Below are positions 43,781-52,226 of a stretch of 64,000 bases of DNA, in pieces (the first letter of the stretch is position 1; the number at the start of each line of letters is the position of its first letter). The stretch covers positions 2,418,001 through 2,482,000 of the forward strand of contig CBDHDW010000013.1 in assembly GCA_965261915.1 (NCBI GenBank), in the 5' to 3' direction. Position numbers and translations under genes: made by a program. Below the pieces are notes generated by a model. It made no database searches. It had not been told where the DNA came from and saw only the letters and a program-made list of their open reading frames with translations. The stretch comes from JAIBDK01 sp965261915. Lineage in GTDB: Bacteria; Pseudomonadota; Gammaproteobacteria; Arenicellales; Poriferihabitantaceae.

Positions 43781-46183
43781 ATGGCTGAAGAATACGATTC
43801 AAGTAGTATAAAAGTCTTGAAAGGACTTGATGCGGTTAGAAAACGACCAGGAATGTACATCGGCGATACCGATGATGGTACCGGACTCCATCACATGGTT
43901 TTCGAGGTGGTTGATAATGCCATTGACGAGGCCCTGGCCGGACATTGCAGCGTAGTCAAGGTAGAAATTCATGAGGATCAGTCCATCACCGTTAGCGATG
44001 ACGGTAGAGGAATACCCACCGGGATACTGCAAGAAGAAGGTGGTAAAAGCGCAGCAGAAGTCATAATGACGGTTTTACACGCTGGTGGTAAATTCGATCA
44101 AAAGTCGTACAAGGTATCCGGTGGATTACACGGTGTAGGCGTTTCAGTAGTCAATGCCCTTTCAGAGAAACTTGTTCTGGAAATCCATCGAGACGGAAAG
44201 ATTCATAAGCAGACGTATGTACACGGTGATCCCCAGGAAGATCTTCGGGTAGTTGGCGACACAGACGGAACCGGCACAATCGTCACCTTTCATGCGAGTT
44301 CAGAAACGTTTAGTACCATCGACTATCATTACGATATTTTAGCCAAAAGGTTGCGCGAACTATCCTTCCTCAATTCGGGTATCAGGATAGAAATTAGCGA
44401 CGATCGAACCCAACAGAAGGATATTTTTGAATACGAAGGCGGAATATCTGCTTTTGTTGGCCATCTAAACAAAAAGAAAACATCAATCCATCCAACCGTG
44501 TTCTACACTAAAACAGACAAGGATGATGTCCACATTGAACTCGCCATGCAATGGAATGATTCGTACCAAGAGAATACCTATTGCTATACCAACAATATAC
44601 CGCAAGGAGACGGTGGTACTCATTTGGCGGGATTGAGAGGCGCAATGACCCGAACACTCAATGGCTATGTTAATGATTCAGGGTTGGCTAAAAAGGAAAA
44701 AGTCAATTTGAGCGGAGATGATTGCCGAGAAGGGCTGACCGCGGTTCTATCGGTAAAAGTCGCGGATCCGAAGTTTTCATCACAAACAAAAGACAAACTG
44801 ATTTCTTCAGAAGTAAAAGGCACCGTGGAGTCTGTTGTCAACGAAGCATTGGGTAATTTTCTGTTGGAGAATCCTGCTGAAGCAAAAATTCTTGCGAATC
44901 GAATTGTCGATTCGGCCAGAGCGCGAGAAGCGGCCCGCAAGGCGCGGGAAATGACGCGCCGGAAAAATGCGCTGGATTTGGGTGGCTTACCTGGAAAGCT
45001 CGCGGACTGCCAGGAGACCGACCCGGCACTGTGCGAATTATATCTGGTGGAAGGGGACTCTGCGGGCGGGAGTGCCAAGCAGGCGAGGGATAGAAAGTTT
45101 CAGGCTATCCTGCCGTTGAAAGGGAAAATCCTCAATGTTGAAAAAGCGCGTTTTGATAAAATGTTGAGTTCTGATGAAGTAACAACTTTGATTACCGCGC
45201 TAGGTACCGGAATCGGTAAAGATGATTTTGATGTCAGTAAGCTTCGCTATCACCGAATCATTGTTATGACCGACGCGGATGTTGATGGCTCGCATATTCG
45301 AACTCTGTTGCTCACTTTCTTTTACCGCCAAATGTTAGAACTCATCGAGCGAGGTTATGTTTATATTGCGCAGCCGCCGCTATACAAAGTTGCGATGAAG
45401 AAAAAGGAAACCTATCTTAAAGACGATACGGAGATGGCTCAGTACCTTCTCGATATCGTTGCAGAAAAGGCACAACTAAATACGCCAAGTGGTAAAGCAA
45501 TAAACGGTGCAAGTTTAAAAGCATTGGTTCTGGATCACCAAACTATTCAATCAACCCTGGATCGTTTGTCGAAACAGTACAGCGGCGATGTCGTAGAAAA
45601 GTTTTTACAGATGGAACCTGTGGTCGTTGAAGATCTGGAGAACGCAGAGGCAGGAGCCAGAATTGCTCAATTGTTGGAAAAAGCACTCAACAAAAAGCCC
45701 AGTGATATAGTGAGTTATCAGGTTGCGGTTAGTGCAGAATCAAGCTTAACCGTCAACAAAAAGCAATATGGACTTACCGAAGAAACCATATTCAGCAAGC
45801 AGTTTTTCCAGTCAGCGGAATACAGAAGCCTGGTTGCCCATGCCGCAAAACTAGCGGATCTCGAAGATGCGGACGCAGAAATGATGGTGAACTGGGGAGA
45901 GGGCGAAGCGTTGTTTGCTCGATTTGATGACGCAGTCGAGTGGATGATGAGTAAAGCGAAAAAAGGTTTCTCGATACAGCGTTACAAAGGGCTTGGTGAA
46001 ATGAACCCCGAACAACTTTGGGAAACCACTATGGACCCGGAAGTGCGAAGACTTTTACAGGTTACGATCGATGACAATTTTGGTGCAGACGAAACCTTTA
46101 CAACATTGATGGGTGATCAGGTGGAGCCAAGAAGGAAGTTTATCGAAGCAAACGCTTTTTCGGTTTCAAATCTGGACGTCTAA
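43781..46183 (+). CDS. gyrB: DNA gyrase subunit B
   Basis: GyrB (800 residues) is the ATPase subunit of gyrase. Motifs: SIKVLKGLDAVRKRPGMYIG at the start, the ATP site in EVVDNAIDEALAGHC and GGKFDQKSYKVSGGLHGVG, the TOPRIM region LVEGDSAGGSAKQ and MTDADVDGSHIRTLLLTF, and the C-terminal RYKGLGEMNPEQLWETTM. Normal length for gammaproteobacteria. It starts 436 bp after dnaN. Confidence 0.97.
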   Translation: MAEEYDSSSIKVLKGLDAVRKRPGMYIGDTDDGTGLHHMVFEVVDNAIDEALAGHCSVVKVEIHEDQSITVSDDGRGIPTGILQEEGGKSAAEVIMTVLHAGGKFDQKSYKVSGGLHGVGVSVVNALSEKLVLEIHRDGKIHKQTYVHGDPQEDLRVVGDTDGTGTIVTFHASSETFSTIDYHYDILAKRLRELSFLNSGIRIEISDDRTQQKDIFEYEGGISAFVGHLNKKKTSIHPTVFYTKTDKDDVHIELAMQWNDSYQENTYCYTNNIPQGDGGTHLAGLRGAMTRTLNGYVNDSGLAKKEKVNLSGDDCREGLTAVLSVKVADPKFSSQTKDKLISSEVKGTVESVVNEALGNFLLENPAEAKILANRIVDSARAREAARKAREMTRRKNALDLGGLPGKLADCQETDPALCELYLVEGDSAGGSAKQARDRKFQAILPLKGKILNVEKARFDKMLSSDEVTTLITALGTGIGKDDFDVSKLRYHRIIVMTDADVDGSHIRTLLLTFFYRQMLELIERGYVYIAQPPLYKVAMKKKETYLKDDTEMAQYLLDIVAEKAQLNTPSGKAINGASLKALVLDHQTIQSTLDRLSKQYSGDVVEKFLQMEPVVVEDLENAEAGARIAQLLEKALNKKPSDIVSYQVAVSAESSLTVNKKQYGLTEETIFSKQFFQSAEYRSLVAHAAKLADLEDADAEMMVNWGEGEALFARFDDAVEWMMSKAKKGFSIQRYKGLGEMNPEQLWETTMDPEVRRLLQVTIDDNFGADETFTTLMGDQVEPRRKFIEANAFSVSNLDV

Positions 46184-46190
46184 CCGGCCA

Positions 46191-46748
46191 CTACACAAAG
46201 TGCTGTTTGGGTTCTGCGAAGACCCGCTCTACCATCGGTCTGAAAAACTCGAGTGGTTTTGATTCGAACTCTGGGTCAAAACAATTTTGATCATAGTGTT
46301 CGCAGAAGTTCGCACAGTCGTCATACCATTCGTGATCCTTAAACAGATCTCGGGCATTCTTGTCTCGACCGAAGTGATGATTGTAGTAGTAGGTTTGAAA
46401 TAAACCGTGGTGCTTTACTATCCAGTATGTTTTGTCGGATACATAGGGACGTAGAATTGCAGCGGCCATTTCACTGTGTGAAACCGGAGCGAGATCGTCA
46501 CCAATATCATGCAACAAAGCAGCAACCACCATTTCTTCCGACTCGCCGGCATTGAATGCGTGGGTTGCAGATTGTAAAGAATGTTCAAACCGGCTTACCT
46601 TATACCCAGAAATAGAATCCTTCAGATTCTCAAGAGCTGTCAACAATCGATCCGGTAAATCGGAGACATACTCTTTTTCCTGTTCAGCCAGATAGGCGTA
46701 TTCTTCAGCGGTACCGTCCGCCATATTGGTAAAATTTACGGTTTCCAT
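46191..46748 (-). CDS. HD-domain protein (possible diiron oxygenase or hydrolase)
   Basis: A 185-residue protein with an HD fold: H in RFEHSLQSATHAF, the HD pair in VVAALLHDIGDDLAP, then SHSEMAAAIL and WIVKHHGLFQTYYY. The last pattern is reminiscent of the HD-type mixed-valence diiron oxygenases (PhnZ/TmpB group), though a phosphohydrolase role is also possible. It ends 7 bp after the gyrB stop on the opposite strand. An IS5-type element lies just upstream of its start and separates it from the arsC-like gene, so its former promoter may be lost. Confidence 0.75.
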   Translation of the reverse strand: METVNFTNMADGTAEEYAYLAEQEKEYVSDLPDRLLTALENLKDSISGYKVSRFEHSLQSATHAFNAGESEEMVVAALLHDIGDDLAPVSHSEMAAAILRPYVSDKTYWIVKHHGLFQTYYYNHHFGRDKNARDLFKDHEWYDDCANFCEHYDQNCFDPEFESKPLEFFRPMVERVFAEPKQHFV

Positions 46749-46755
46749 ATAAATA

Positions 46756-48285
46756 GTCAGCCCTTAAAAACCGACCTAACAAGTAAATATCTGTTTCAAG
46801 CAAACGCTCAGCGAACGTGAATCAACCTTGAATCAAATGGACCAAGGGCTTTTTACCAAAAATATGGACAAAACTCGCTTTTTTAAGCCATAAATAGCAG
46901 ACGTGACAAAAAACCAGCCACTTTCTCAAATTCCAGGCGCAAGCAGCCATTAAAGCATTGATTTCATCGCCAACTTGTCCTTTAAGCCTGTTTCTGGATA
47001 ACCTAAAATCGGATTTCAAATGCCCAATAATGGGTTCTATGGCAGCCCGTCGCTTACACAATTTGCGTTTCTTATCTCTTTGATAACGATTGTCTTTTTT
47101 CAGGGCTTTGCTGGGCAGGATAATGGCAGTATCGCCCACTTGTTTAACCCCACAATAGCCTCTGTCGCAGACCGCTTGTTTGATGGGTTTTGTTCTGTTG
47201 CTATTGGCTTGTTTTATCGCATCGGGTAGGGTTTTTGCATCATGCTGGTTTTTCTTATGGCTGACAACGCCGACAATGATGTTACTGTCTTTGCCCGAGA
47301 CGATGGATACTTTGTTGCCGTATTCATAGCGTTTGTGGTCTTTGCCTTTAGAAATCACATAAGCATGGGGTTCGTGCAGGGAATAAATTTTGTTTTTGTC
47401 TTTGGGTTGTTGTGCCAACACCCGCTGATAGAGCAAGAAGTCTGGTTGGTAGGTTTCAAGCAGTCCGTGTTGGGGTAGTTTTCTTTGTAGTTCTCGGATT
47501 AAAATATGAGCAATGGTTCGCAATCGTTTCAATGCCTTTTTAGCGGATGCGCGCTTTTTAACATGGCGGAAGTGGCGAATGCGTAAGCGGCAGTTTTTAA
47601 CTTCTTTTACGAAGGTTCTGCGTTGTTTGATGCCATGTTTTTTCGCCAATTTGTTGAGACGGTTGATAATTTTGATGGCTAGTTTAGAATCAGTCGGATA
47701 GGTGATGTTTTTTTCCTGTACGGTGGTGTCAATCAAAACAGTGTTTTCATTGGCTTTTTTGCCGTGCAACATCACACTCATCTTAAAAATGAGTTCAAAA
47801 CCTGCGACACCGATTCTGTTTCTAAAATGCACCAGTTCGGTTGCATTGCAAGGCATGGCAGGGGTGTAGGTTGGATAGCCGCAGAAGTATTGATAATACG
47901 GATTACGCTTGAACTGTAGGACCACATTCTCATCGGACAGGTCTTCCAGTTGTTTGAGTATCAGCAACCCGACCATTAAGCGTATTGGTTTTGAGGGTCT
48001 GCCGTTATCGTGGCAATAGTGTTTGCTAAATGCATCCTCGAAGACCTTCCAGTCGATGACGTTGGCTAATTGGATTAAAGGGTCTCGTGGGTCTAATTGA
48101 GAGAACAATTCGGTATGAAACAGATTTTGTTGCCCTGTGTTTGGGGTAGATGGAGTCAGCATAATTTTTTAACTAAAACGACCAGAAAACAACGGTTATT
48201 CTAACATAAAGCGGTTGATTTGGTTAATGGTTTTGTTTGTTTTATTGATATAAATCAAACTGTTTAGATGTTTTTAAGGGCTGAC
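46756..48285 (-). mobile_element. IS5/IS1182-type insertion sequence with intact ends
   Basis: A 1530-bp element with perfect 16-bp inverted repeats GTCAGCCCTTAAAAAC (left) and GTTTTTAAGGGCTGAC (right). It is flanked by a 6-bp direct repeat TAAATA (46750-46755 and 48286-48291), the target duplication. The clean ends suggest a fairly recent insertion. The exact IS family subgroup is not assigned. Confidence 0.88.
46822..48162 (-). CDS. IS5-type transposase
   Basis: A 446-residue transposase with an N-terminal DUF772-like part (SQLDPRDPLIQLANVIDW, KHYCHDNGRPSKPIRLMVGL) and a DDE catalytic part (VLIDTTVQEKNI, AVCDRGYCGVKQVG, RRAAIEPIIGHLKSDFRL). The frame is intact. Confidence 0.9.
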   Translation of the reverse strand: MLTPSTPNTGQQNLFHTELFSQLDPRDPLIQLANVIDWKVFEDAFSKHYCHDNGRPSKPIRLMVGLLILKQLEDLSDENVVLQFKRNPYYQYFCGYPTYTPAMPCNATELVHFRNRIGVAGFELIFKMSVMLHGKKANENTVLIDTTVQEKNITYPTDSKLAIKIINRLNKLAKKHGIKQRRTFVKEVKNCRLRIRHFRHVKKRASAKKALKRLRTIAHILIRELQRKLPQHGLLETYQPDFLLYQRVLAQQPKDKNKIYSLHEPHAYVISKGKDHKRYEYGNKVSIVSGKDSNIIVGVVSHKKNQHDAKTLPDAIKQANSNRTKPIKQAVCDRGYCGVKQVGDTAIILPSKALKKDNRYQRDKKRKLCKRRAAIEPIIGHLKSDFRLSRNRLKGQVGDEINALMAACAWNLRKWLVFCHVCYLWLKKASFVHIFGKKPLVHLIQG

Positions 48286-48308
48286 TAAATAGTCTCTAAG
48301 TGTGGTTT

Positions 48309-48653
48309 TTACAAAATTTCCAGAACATTCTCAGGTGGACGCCCAATAGCGGCTTTGCCGCCGTTTACGACGATGGGCCTTTCTAGCAAAATGGGGTTAT
48401 CCACAATAGCACTGTAAAGATCCTGATCTGAAATGTCTTTCCCGCCTAGCTCAAGTTCTTTATATGCGGACTCCCCCGAGCGCATTATATCTCGCACAGA
48501 ACAACCAAGCTTGTCGACAATAGTTTCCAGTGTTTGAATATCTGGAGGGGAATCGAGGTAGGTAATCACCGTTGGATCTGCTCCATTTTCAGTGAGCAGA
48601 CTGAGAGTGGCTCGAGACTTTGAACATCTCGGATTATGGTAAATCGTAGTCAT
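48309..48653 (-). CDS. arsC: ArsC-like arsenate reductase (glutaredoxin-dependent)
   Basis: A 114-residue ArsC/Spx-family protein. The start MTTIYHNPRCSKSRATLSLL holds the catalytic cysteine (C10) in the CSKSR motif, and the C terminus ERPIVVNGGKAAIGRPPENV holds the conserved arginines. It reduces arsenate to arsenite in the family; no other ars genes are nearby, and some ArsC-like proteins have other roles. Probably once in the same direction of transcription as the HD gene, now split by the IS. Confidence 0.85.
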   Translation of the reverse strand: MTTIYHNPRCSKSRATLSLLTENGADPTVITYLDSPPDIQTLETIVDKLGCSVRDIMRSGESAYKELELGGKDISDQDLYSAIVDNPILLERPIVVNGGKAAIGRPPENVLEIL

Positions 48654-48772
48654 GATGCTAGCGAAATATTTTTTAAAGAAGGTCTGATATAGTTAGCGGA
48701 TATTAGATCCCAACGCCATTACCTGGCAATACTTTGGTGTGAATAAAACAACTCTCAATTTGCGTTATGTTA

Positions 48773-49930
48773 TACCAACGGCCCAAGGATTTGACATTTT
48801 GTGCTTTCCACGGGGAATTTGAAGTGATTCAGTAGTCATCATCATAGGAGGTATTAATGACAGTAGAGATTATGCGAACGGACAAGTCGGCCTGCGATCT
48901 TCGGCGCGCCGCTGCGGCGTGCAGGGACGCGAAAGCGGCCCGACGGATGCTGGCGATTGCGTTGATTTTGGACGGCACTGACCGCAAGACGGCGGCCGAG
49001 AACTGCGGGATGGACCGCCAGACGTTGCGTGACTGGGTACACCGTTATAATGACGCGGGGATTGAGGGTCTCTCGAACCGGCGTTCGCCAGGACGGCAGC
49101 CTCTGCTCAGCGTGGCACAGAAGGCGGAGTTGGCATCGCTTGTGCGTGAGGGGCCGGATCCCGAAACGGACGGCGTGGTGCGCTGGCGGCGCATTGACCT
49201 CAAGCGCAAGATTGAGGAGTGCTTTGGCGTTGTCATGCATGAGCGGACCGTTAGCAAACAACTGGTAAAACTTGGTTTTCGACGCTTGTCTGTGCGCCCG
49301 CAGCATCCGAAATCCGACCCGGATGCGCAGGATGCGTTTAAAAAACTTCGCTGCAGAGGTAGCGGCCGTTCTGCCCAAAACGGCCTGCGGCAAACCATTG
49401 GAGATTTGGTTTCAGGACGAAGCTCGTGTGGGTCAGCAAGGGACGCTGACACGTATATGGGCCGAACGGGGAACCCGGCCGCGTGCGCCGCGTGATACAC
49501 GTTATACGTCGGGCTATATCTTCGGCGCGGTTTGTCCCGAACGCGCCGAGGCTGCTGCGCTGATCATGCCGCATGCGGACACGTCCGCTATGAATGCACA
49601 TCTGTGCGAGATCGCCAGGACGGTCGCGGCAGGTGCCCATGCCTTGCTCATCCTCGACGGTGCAGGCTGGCACGGATCAGCAAAACTGGAAGTGCCGGAC
49701 AACATCACCCTGCTCAAACTCCCGCCCTATTCGCCAGAACTCAACCCGATGGAAAACGTTTGGGCCTACTTGCGCGCCAACAAGCTGGCAATCTCTGTGT
49801 TTGAATCCTACGATGAGATCGTCGACAAATGCTGCGATGCCTGGAATTTCTTCGCAGAGGACAAACAGGCAATCACATCAATTACATCACGTAATTGGGC
49901 CAAAACAGTCAATCAATAGAGCCGTTGGTA
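48773..49930 (+). mobile_element. IS630-family element
   Basis: An 1158-bp element with ends TACCAACGGC and GCCGTTGGTA, flanked by TA dinucleotides at 48771-48772 and 49931-49932 (typical TA target duplication of IS630/mariner elements). The sequence is clearly more GC-rich than its surroundings, which suggests recent arrival from another genome. It has entered or joined an IS30 remnant on its right side. Confidence 0.88.
48857..49919 (+). CDS. IS630 transposase in two frames (orfA/orfB)
   Basis: The first frame (48857-49495) codes for the N-terminal helix-turn-helix part (DRKTAAENCGMDRQTLRDWV, RWRRIDLKRKIEECFGV). The second frame (one position ahead, ending at 49919) codes for the DDE part (IWFQDEARVGQQG, LLILDGAGWHGS, PPYSPELNPMENVWAYLR). 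The switch falls near TTTAAAAAAC at about 49337-49347, a likely slippage site. It may be programmed frameshifting or a broken gene. Confidence 0.82.
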
Positions 49931-49932
49931 TA

Positions 49933-50115
49933 AGCTCTTTGGCTATGGCTTTTTGTGTAAAACCAGCTGTTAAAAATGCTTCAATCTGGTATCGTTCGTA
50001 TTCGGTCAACTGTGTATAGCGCATGGGTAATTTCCTTGGTCGAAAAAATAGCGCTGGATTGTACCAGTTGGCCACCTGCTCTAGAAATTGCACTTATGAC
50101 TTGAATCTAAGGTAG
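49933..50115 (-). pseudogene. IS30-family transposase remnant (N-terminal end)
   Basis: The minus-strand frame from ATG 50024 reads MRYTQLTEYERYQIEAFLTA followed by GFTQKAIAKEL, the start of IS30 transposases, and is cut off at the IS630 border (49931). The end-like sequence with TTGCACTTATGACTTGAAT lies upstream near 50088-50106. The rest of the element is not found on the other side of IS630, so DNA was lost. Confidence 0.7.
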
Positions 50116-50147
50116 CATTTTTGCCGAATAGATCACTAAGGAACTTC

Positions 50148-50219
50148 ATGGGTATGTTACTCGCATACGCCATATTAACATGGAGTGCCTATATTATTGG
50201 AGACCTTTACATGATTTAA
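50148..50219 (+). CDS. Possible 23-residue hydrophobic peptide
   Basis: ATG at 50148 preceded by AAGGA gives MGMLLAYAILTWSAYIIGD and four more residues before TAA. It would be a single membrane helix. It lies among gene remnants, so it may be chance. Confidence 0.2.
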   Translation: MGMLLAYAILTWSAYIIGDLYMI

Positions 50220-50265
50220 AAAACAATTGGAAGTGGAATCTTAGCCCCGCCATCCACAAGGCTCC

Positions 50266-50283
50266 TGCGCGGCTGAAGCCGCA
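50266..50283. repeat. REP-like hairpin repeat, copy 2
   Basis: The same 18-mer as at 17686-17703 (TGCGCGGCTGAAGCCGCA), again intergenic, in the same orientation. Confidence 0.5.
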
Positions 50284-50308
50284 CTTTCGACAATATATGC
50301 CAAGGTCA

Positions 50309-50611
50309 CTAATGGCCTTTTTCTGCTATCATTTTTTTAACCGTAGCTAGTTTCAAGCAGACCACTAATATCTCAACCGCCTTTTTGACATCATCTAAAT
50401 CCGGGAAGGTTGGCGTTATGCGGATATTTCTGTCCGGTGGGTCTTTGCCATACGGGAAGGTTGCACCGGCAGGGGTTAGTTTTACACTAATGTCGGCGGC
50501 CATAGATATTACTTCGCTGGCAAGCCCGGGCAGGGTATCCAGAGAGATAAAATATCCCCCAGAGGGTTTGGACCAGTGGGCAATGCCTAGGTCTTTCAGT
50601 CCATAGATTGG
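50309..50611 (-). pseudogene. C-terminal fragment of a class I aminotransferase
   Basis: The minus-strand frame (100 codons, stop just upstream) reads KDLGIAHWSKPSGGYFISLD, SEVISMAADISVKLTPAGAT, FPYGKDPPDRNIRITPTFPD and a helical end. This is the C-terminal part of a class I/II aminotransferase. The N-terminal 300 or so residues are missing. Confidence 0.75.
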
Positions 50612-50629
50612 CTAATGATGTCTTTCTTA

Positions 50630-50753
50630 ATGGTGGTTTTTTACGATGCTCATCCGGGATACTAAGCAGCTCTATGTCTGCCCTGGCCGAGAGACGATCA
50701 TGAATCTGTAACCCCGTGGTACCTGCCTGACCGTCGATAAACATCTTGTGCAT
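50630..50753 (-). pseudogene. argC: N-terminal fragment of argC (short ArgC2 type)
   Basis: From ATG 50753 the minus-strand frame reads MHKMFIDGQAGTTGLQIHDR then LSARADIELLSIPDEHRKK, which is the nucleotide-binding start of N-acetyl-gamma-glutamyl-phosphate reductase of the short type. It then joins the aminotransferase fragment near 50612-50645, so both genes were fused by a deletion. Confidence 0.7.
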
Positions 50754-50793
50754 TATGATGGTCTCTATTGATACCGCAAAGTCATTTCTAAAG

Positions 50794-52056
50794 TTACTGC
50801 CCCTCAAGCCCCCCGATTTCGGCGGCATCCAGTTGGCGACTCTCATGATGGACGCAGCCCGGGTCTTCCTGAAGTTGAAAATTCGAGGCATTGGCCCTGT
50901 GCATCTGAGGGATCGAATAGCACAGGACAAATATTATCGCGCAAAATATTCCGGCGACTGGCACCCTGAGCGTGTCCGCTTGAAAACCACCGTTTTTTTC
51001 AGGCTTTGCCCCGGTGGTAAGGCGGGACTCTGAGGGTGGCTTCAGGCAGGTGCCGCAAATAGTAAGAACCAAAACCAGCGCGTAAAGTTGGGTGTGATAG
51101 AAAACGGATTCTTCCAGGACAAGGGCAAACAATGTGAAGGCGAAAAACAGGAACGCTGCGACCGGGCGAACCAGAACACCAAATGTCACGAAGAAGCCAG
51201 TGATGAACTCAACAACGCCCATCACCAGCACAGCCGGACCATTCAACACGCCAAGATCCAGGACTGAATGATCGAGAAGGGTCATGAATAAGACCGGCTT
51301 CAGAAATTTATATTTCAGGGCCAGATACATAAACCCGACTCCGGTTATAATTCTGGCCCCGGCATAACAGGCTTCCGGCTTCAGCAGCTTCGCCAGGGGC
51401 CCGAGAAGGCAGGCTTGTGGTTGTAGCCATTTAGGGGATGTCTTTCGGCCAAATGACAACAACAGCAAAGCGGGGGCCGCAAAGTGCAGACTGAAGTCGA
51501 AGAAAGACAGCCCAAACAAAAAGTGCCCGAAAATGGTAAGAGCAAGGACACCGAGAGCGGCCAGCCGCACCTGAAAGCCAATAATGAGCATGATCGCAAA
51601 GGCGACTTCCAGCGAGAAGATGACCGGCGTGTGTACCTCCGTTGGCGACAGGATTCCATTGGCGACCAGCAGTGTTGTTGAGCCGCTTTCCTTCCCCGCC
51701 ATGGGCAACAGACCAAACGCGGCTATCAGCAACATTGCCGCCAGCCCGACACAGAGAATGATGCTCGAAACCTCCTTCACATCGCAATTGCTAACGGGAA
51801 AGAACCTCCTTTCAATTGCCCGCCATTTCGGCTCGATGAAAATGCCCAACAGGACAAGTATTGCGATTGGCAGCACGATTAATGCGAAGTAGCCAGCAGA
51901 GGTAAAAAATATTGGTGGCGCCATCATCGAGAGGCACAGCACCTCCGACGAGGACAGAAACCAAACTTCGTGTGCGTACACGAGCGCTGAATTGAAACCT
52001 GAAACCAGCCACATCGCAAGGACGATGCAGGCAATCAACCGTACCTGCATCTTCAT
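50794..52056 (-). CDS. DoxX-like multi-helix membrane protein
   Basis: About 420 residues from ATG 52056 (52086 is also in frame). A signal-like first helix (MQVRLIACIVLAMWLVSGF) is followed by about nine hydrophobic segments, with two DoxX-like units (residues about 120-215 and 250-380; GLLPMAGKESGSTTLLVAN, ARIITGVGFMYLALKYKFL, VVEFITGFFVTFGVLV). DoxX-type proteins occur in thiosulfate:quinone oxidoreductase and in many membrane proteins of unknown role. The exact function is unknown. It lies in a block of gene remnants and IS elements. Confidence 0.75.
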   Translation of the reverse strand: MKMQVRLIACIVLAMWLVSGFNSALVYAHEVWFLSSSEVLCLSMMAPPIFFTSAGYFALIVLPIAILVLLGIFIEPKWRAIERRFFPVSNCDVKEVSSIILCVGLAAMLLIAAFGLLPMAGKESGSTTLLVANGILSPTEVHTPVIFSLEVAFAIMLIIGFQVRLAALGVLALTIFGHFLFGLSFFDFSLHFAAPALLLLSFGRKTSPKWLQPQACLLGPLAKLLKPEACYAGARIITGVGFMYLALKYKFLKPVLFMTLLDHSVLDLGVLNGPAVLVMGVVEFITGFFVTFGVLVRPVAAFLFFAFTLFALVLEESVFYHTQLYALVLVLTICGTCLKPPSESRLTTGAKPEKNGGFQADTLRVPVAGIFCAIIFVLCYSIPQMHRANASNFQLQEDPGCVHHESRQLDAAEIGGLEGQ

Positions 52057-52226
52057 GCCAACATCACCAAAAGACACCCCACGCAATCACGAACTAGCAA
52101 TGATGGTTTATCCGCCGCAGAAAGGTGAGAGCGATTGAACACGCTTTTGACCCTGCCAGAAAGTCAAAAGAACTATTGCGCAAAACTCTCACCGTACATC
52201 AATGGACTATTGATTAATGGGCTACA

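Noticed and set aside
44665..45078. 137-codon minus-strand frame within gyrB
   Set aside because: A shadow of the gyrB coding sequence.
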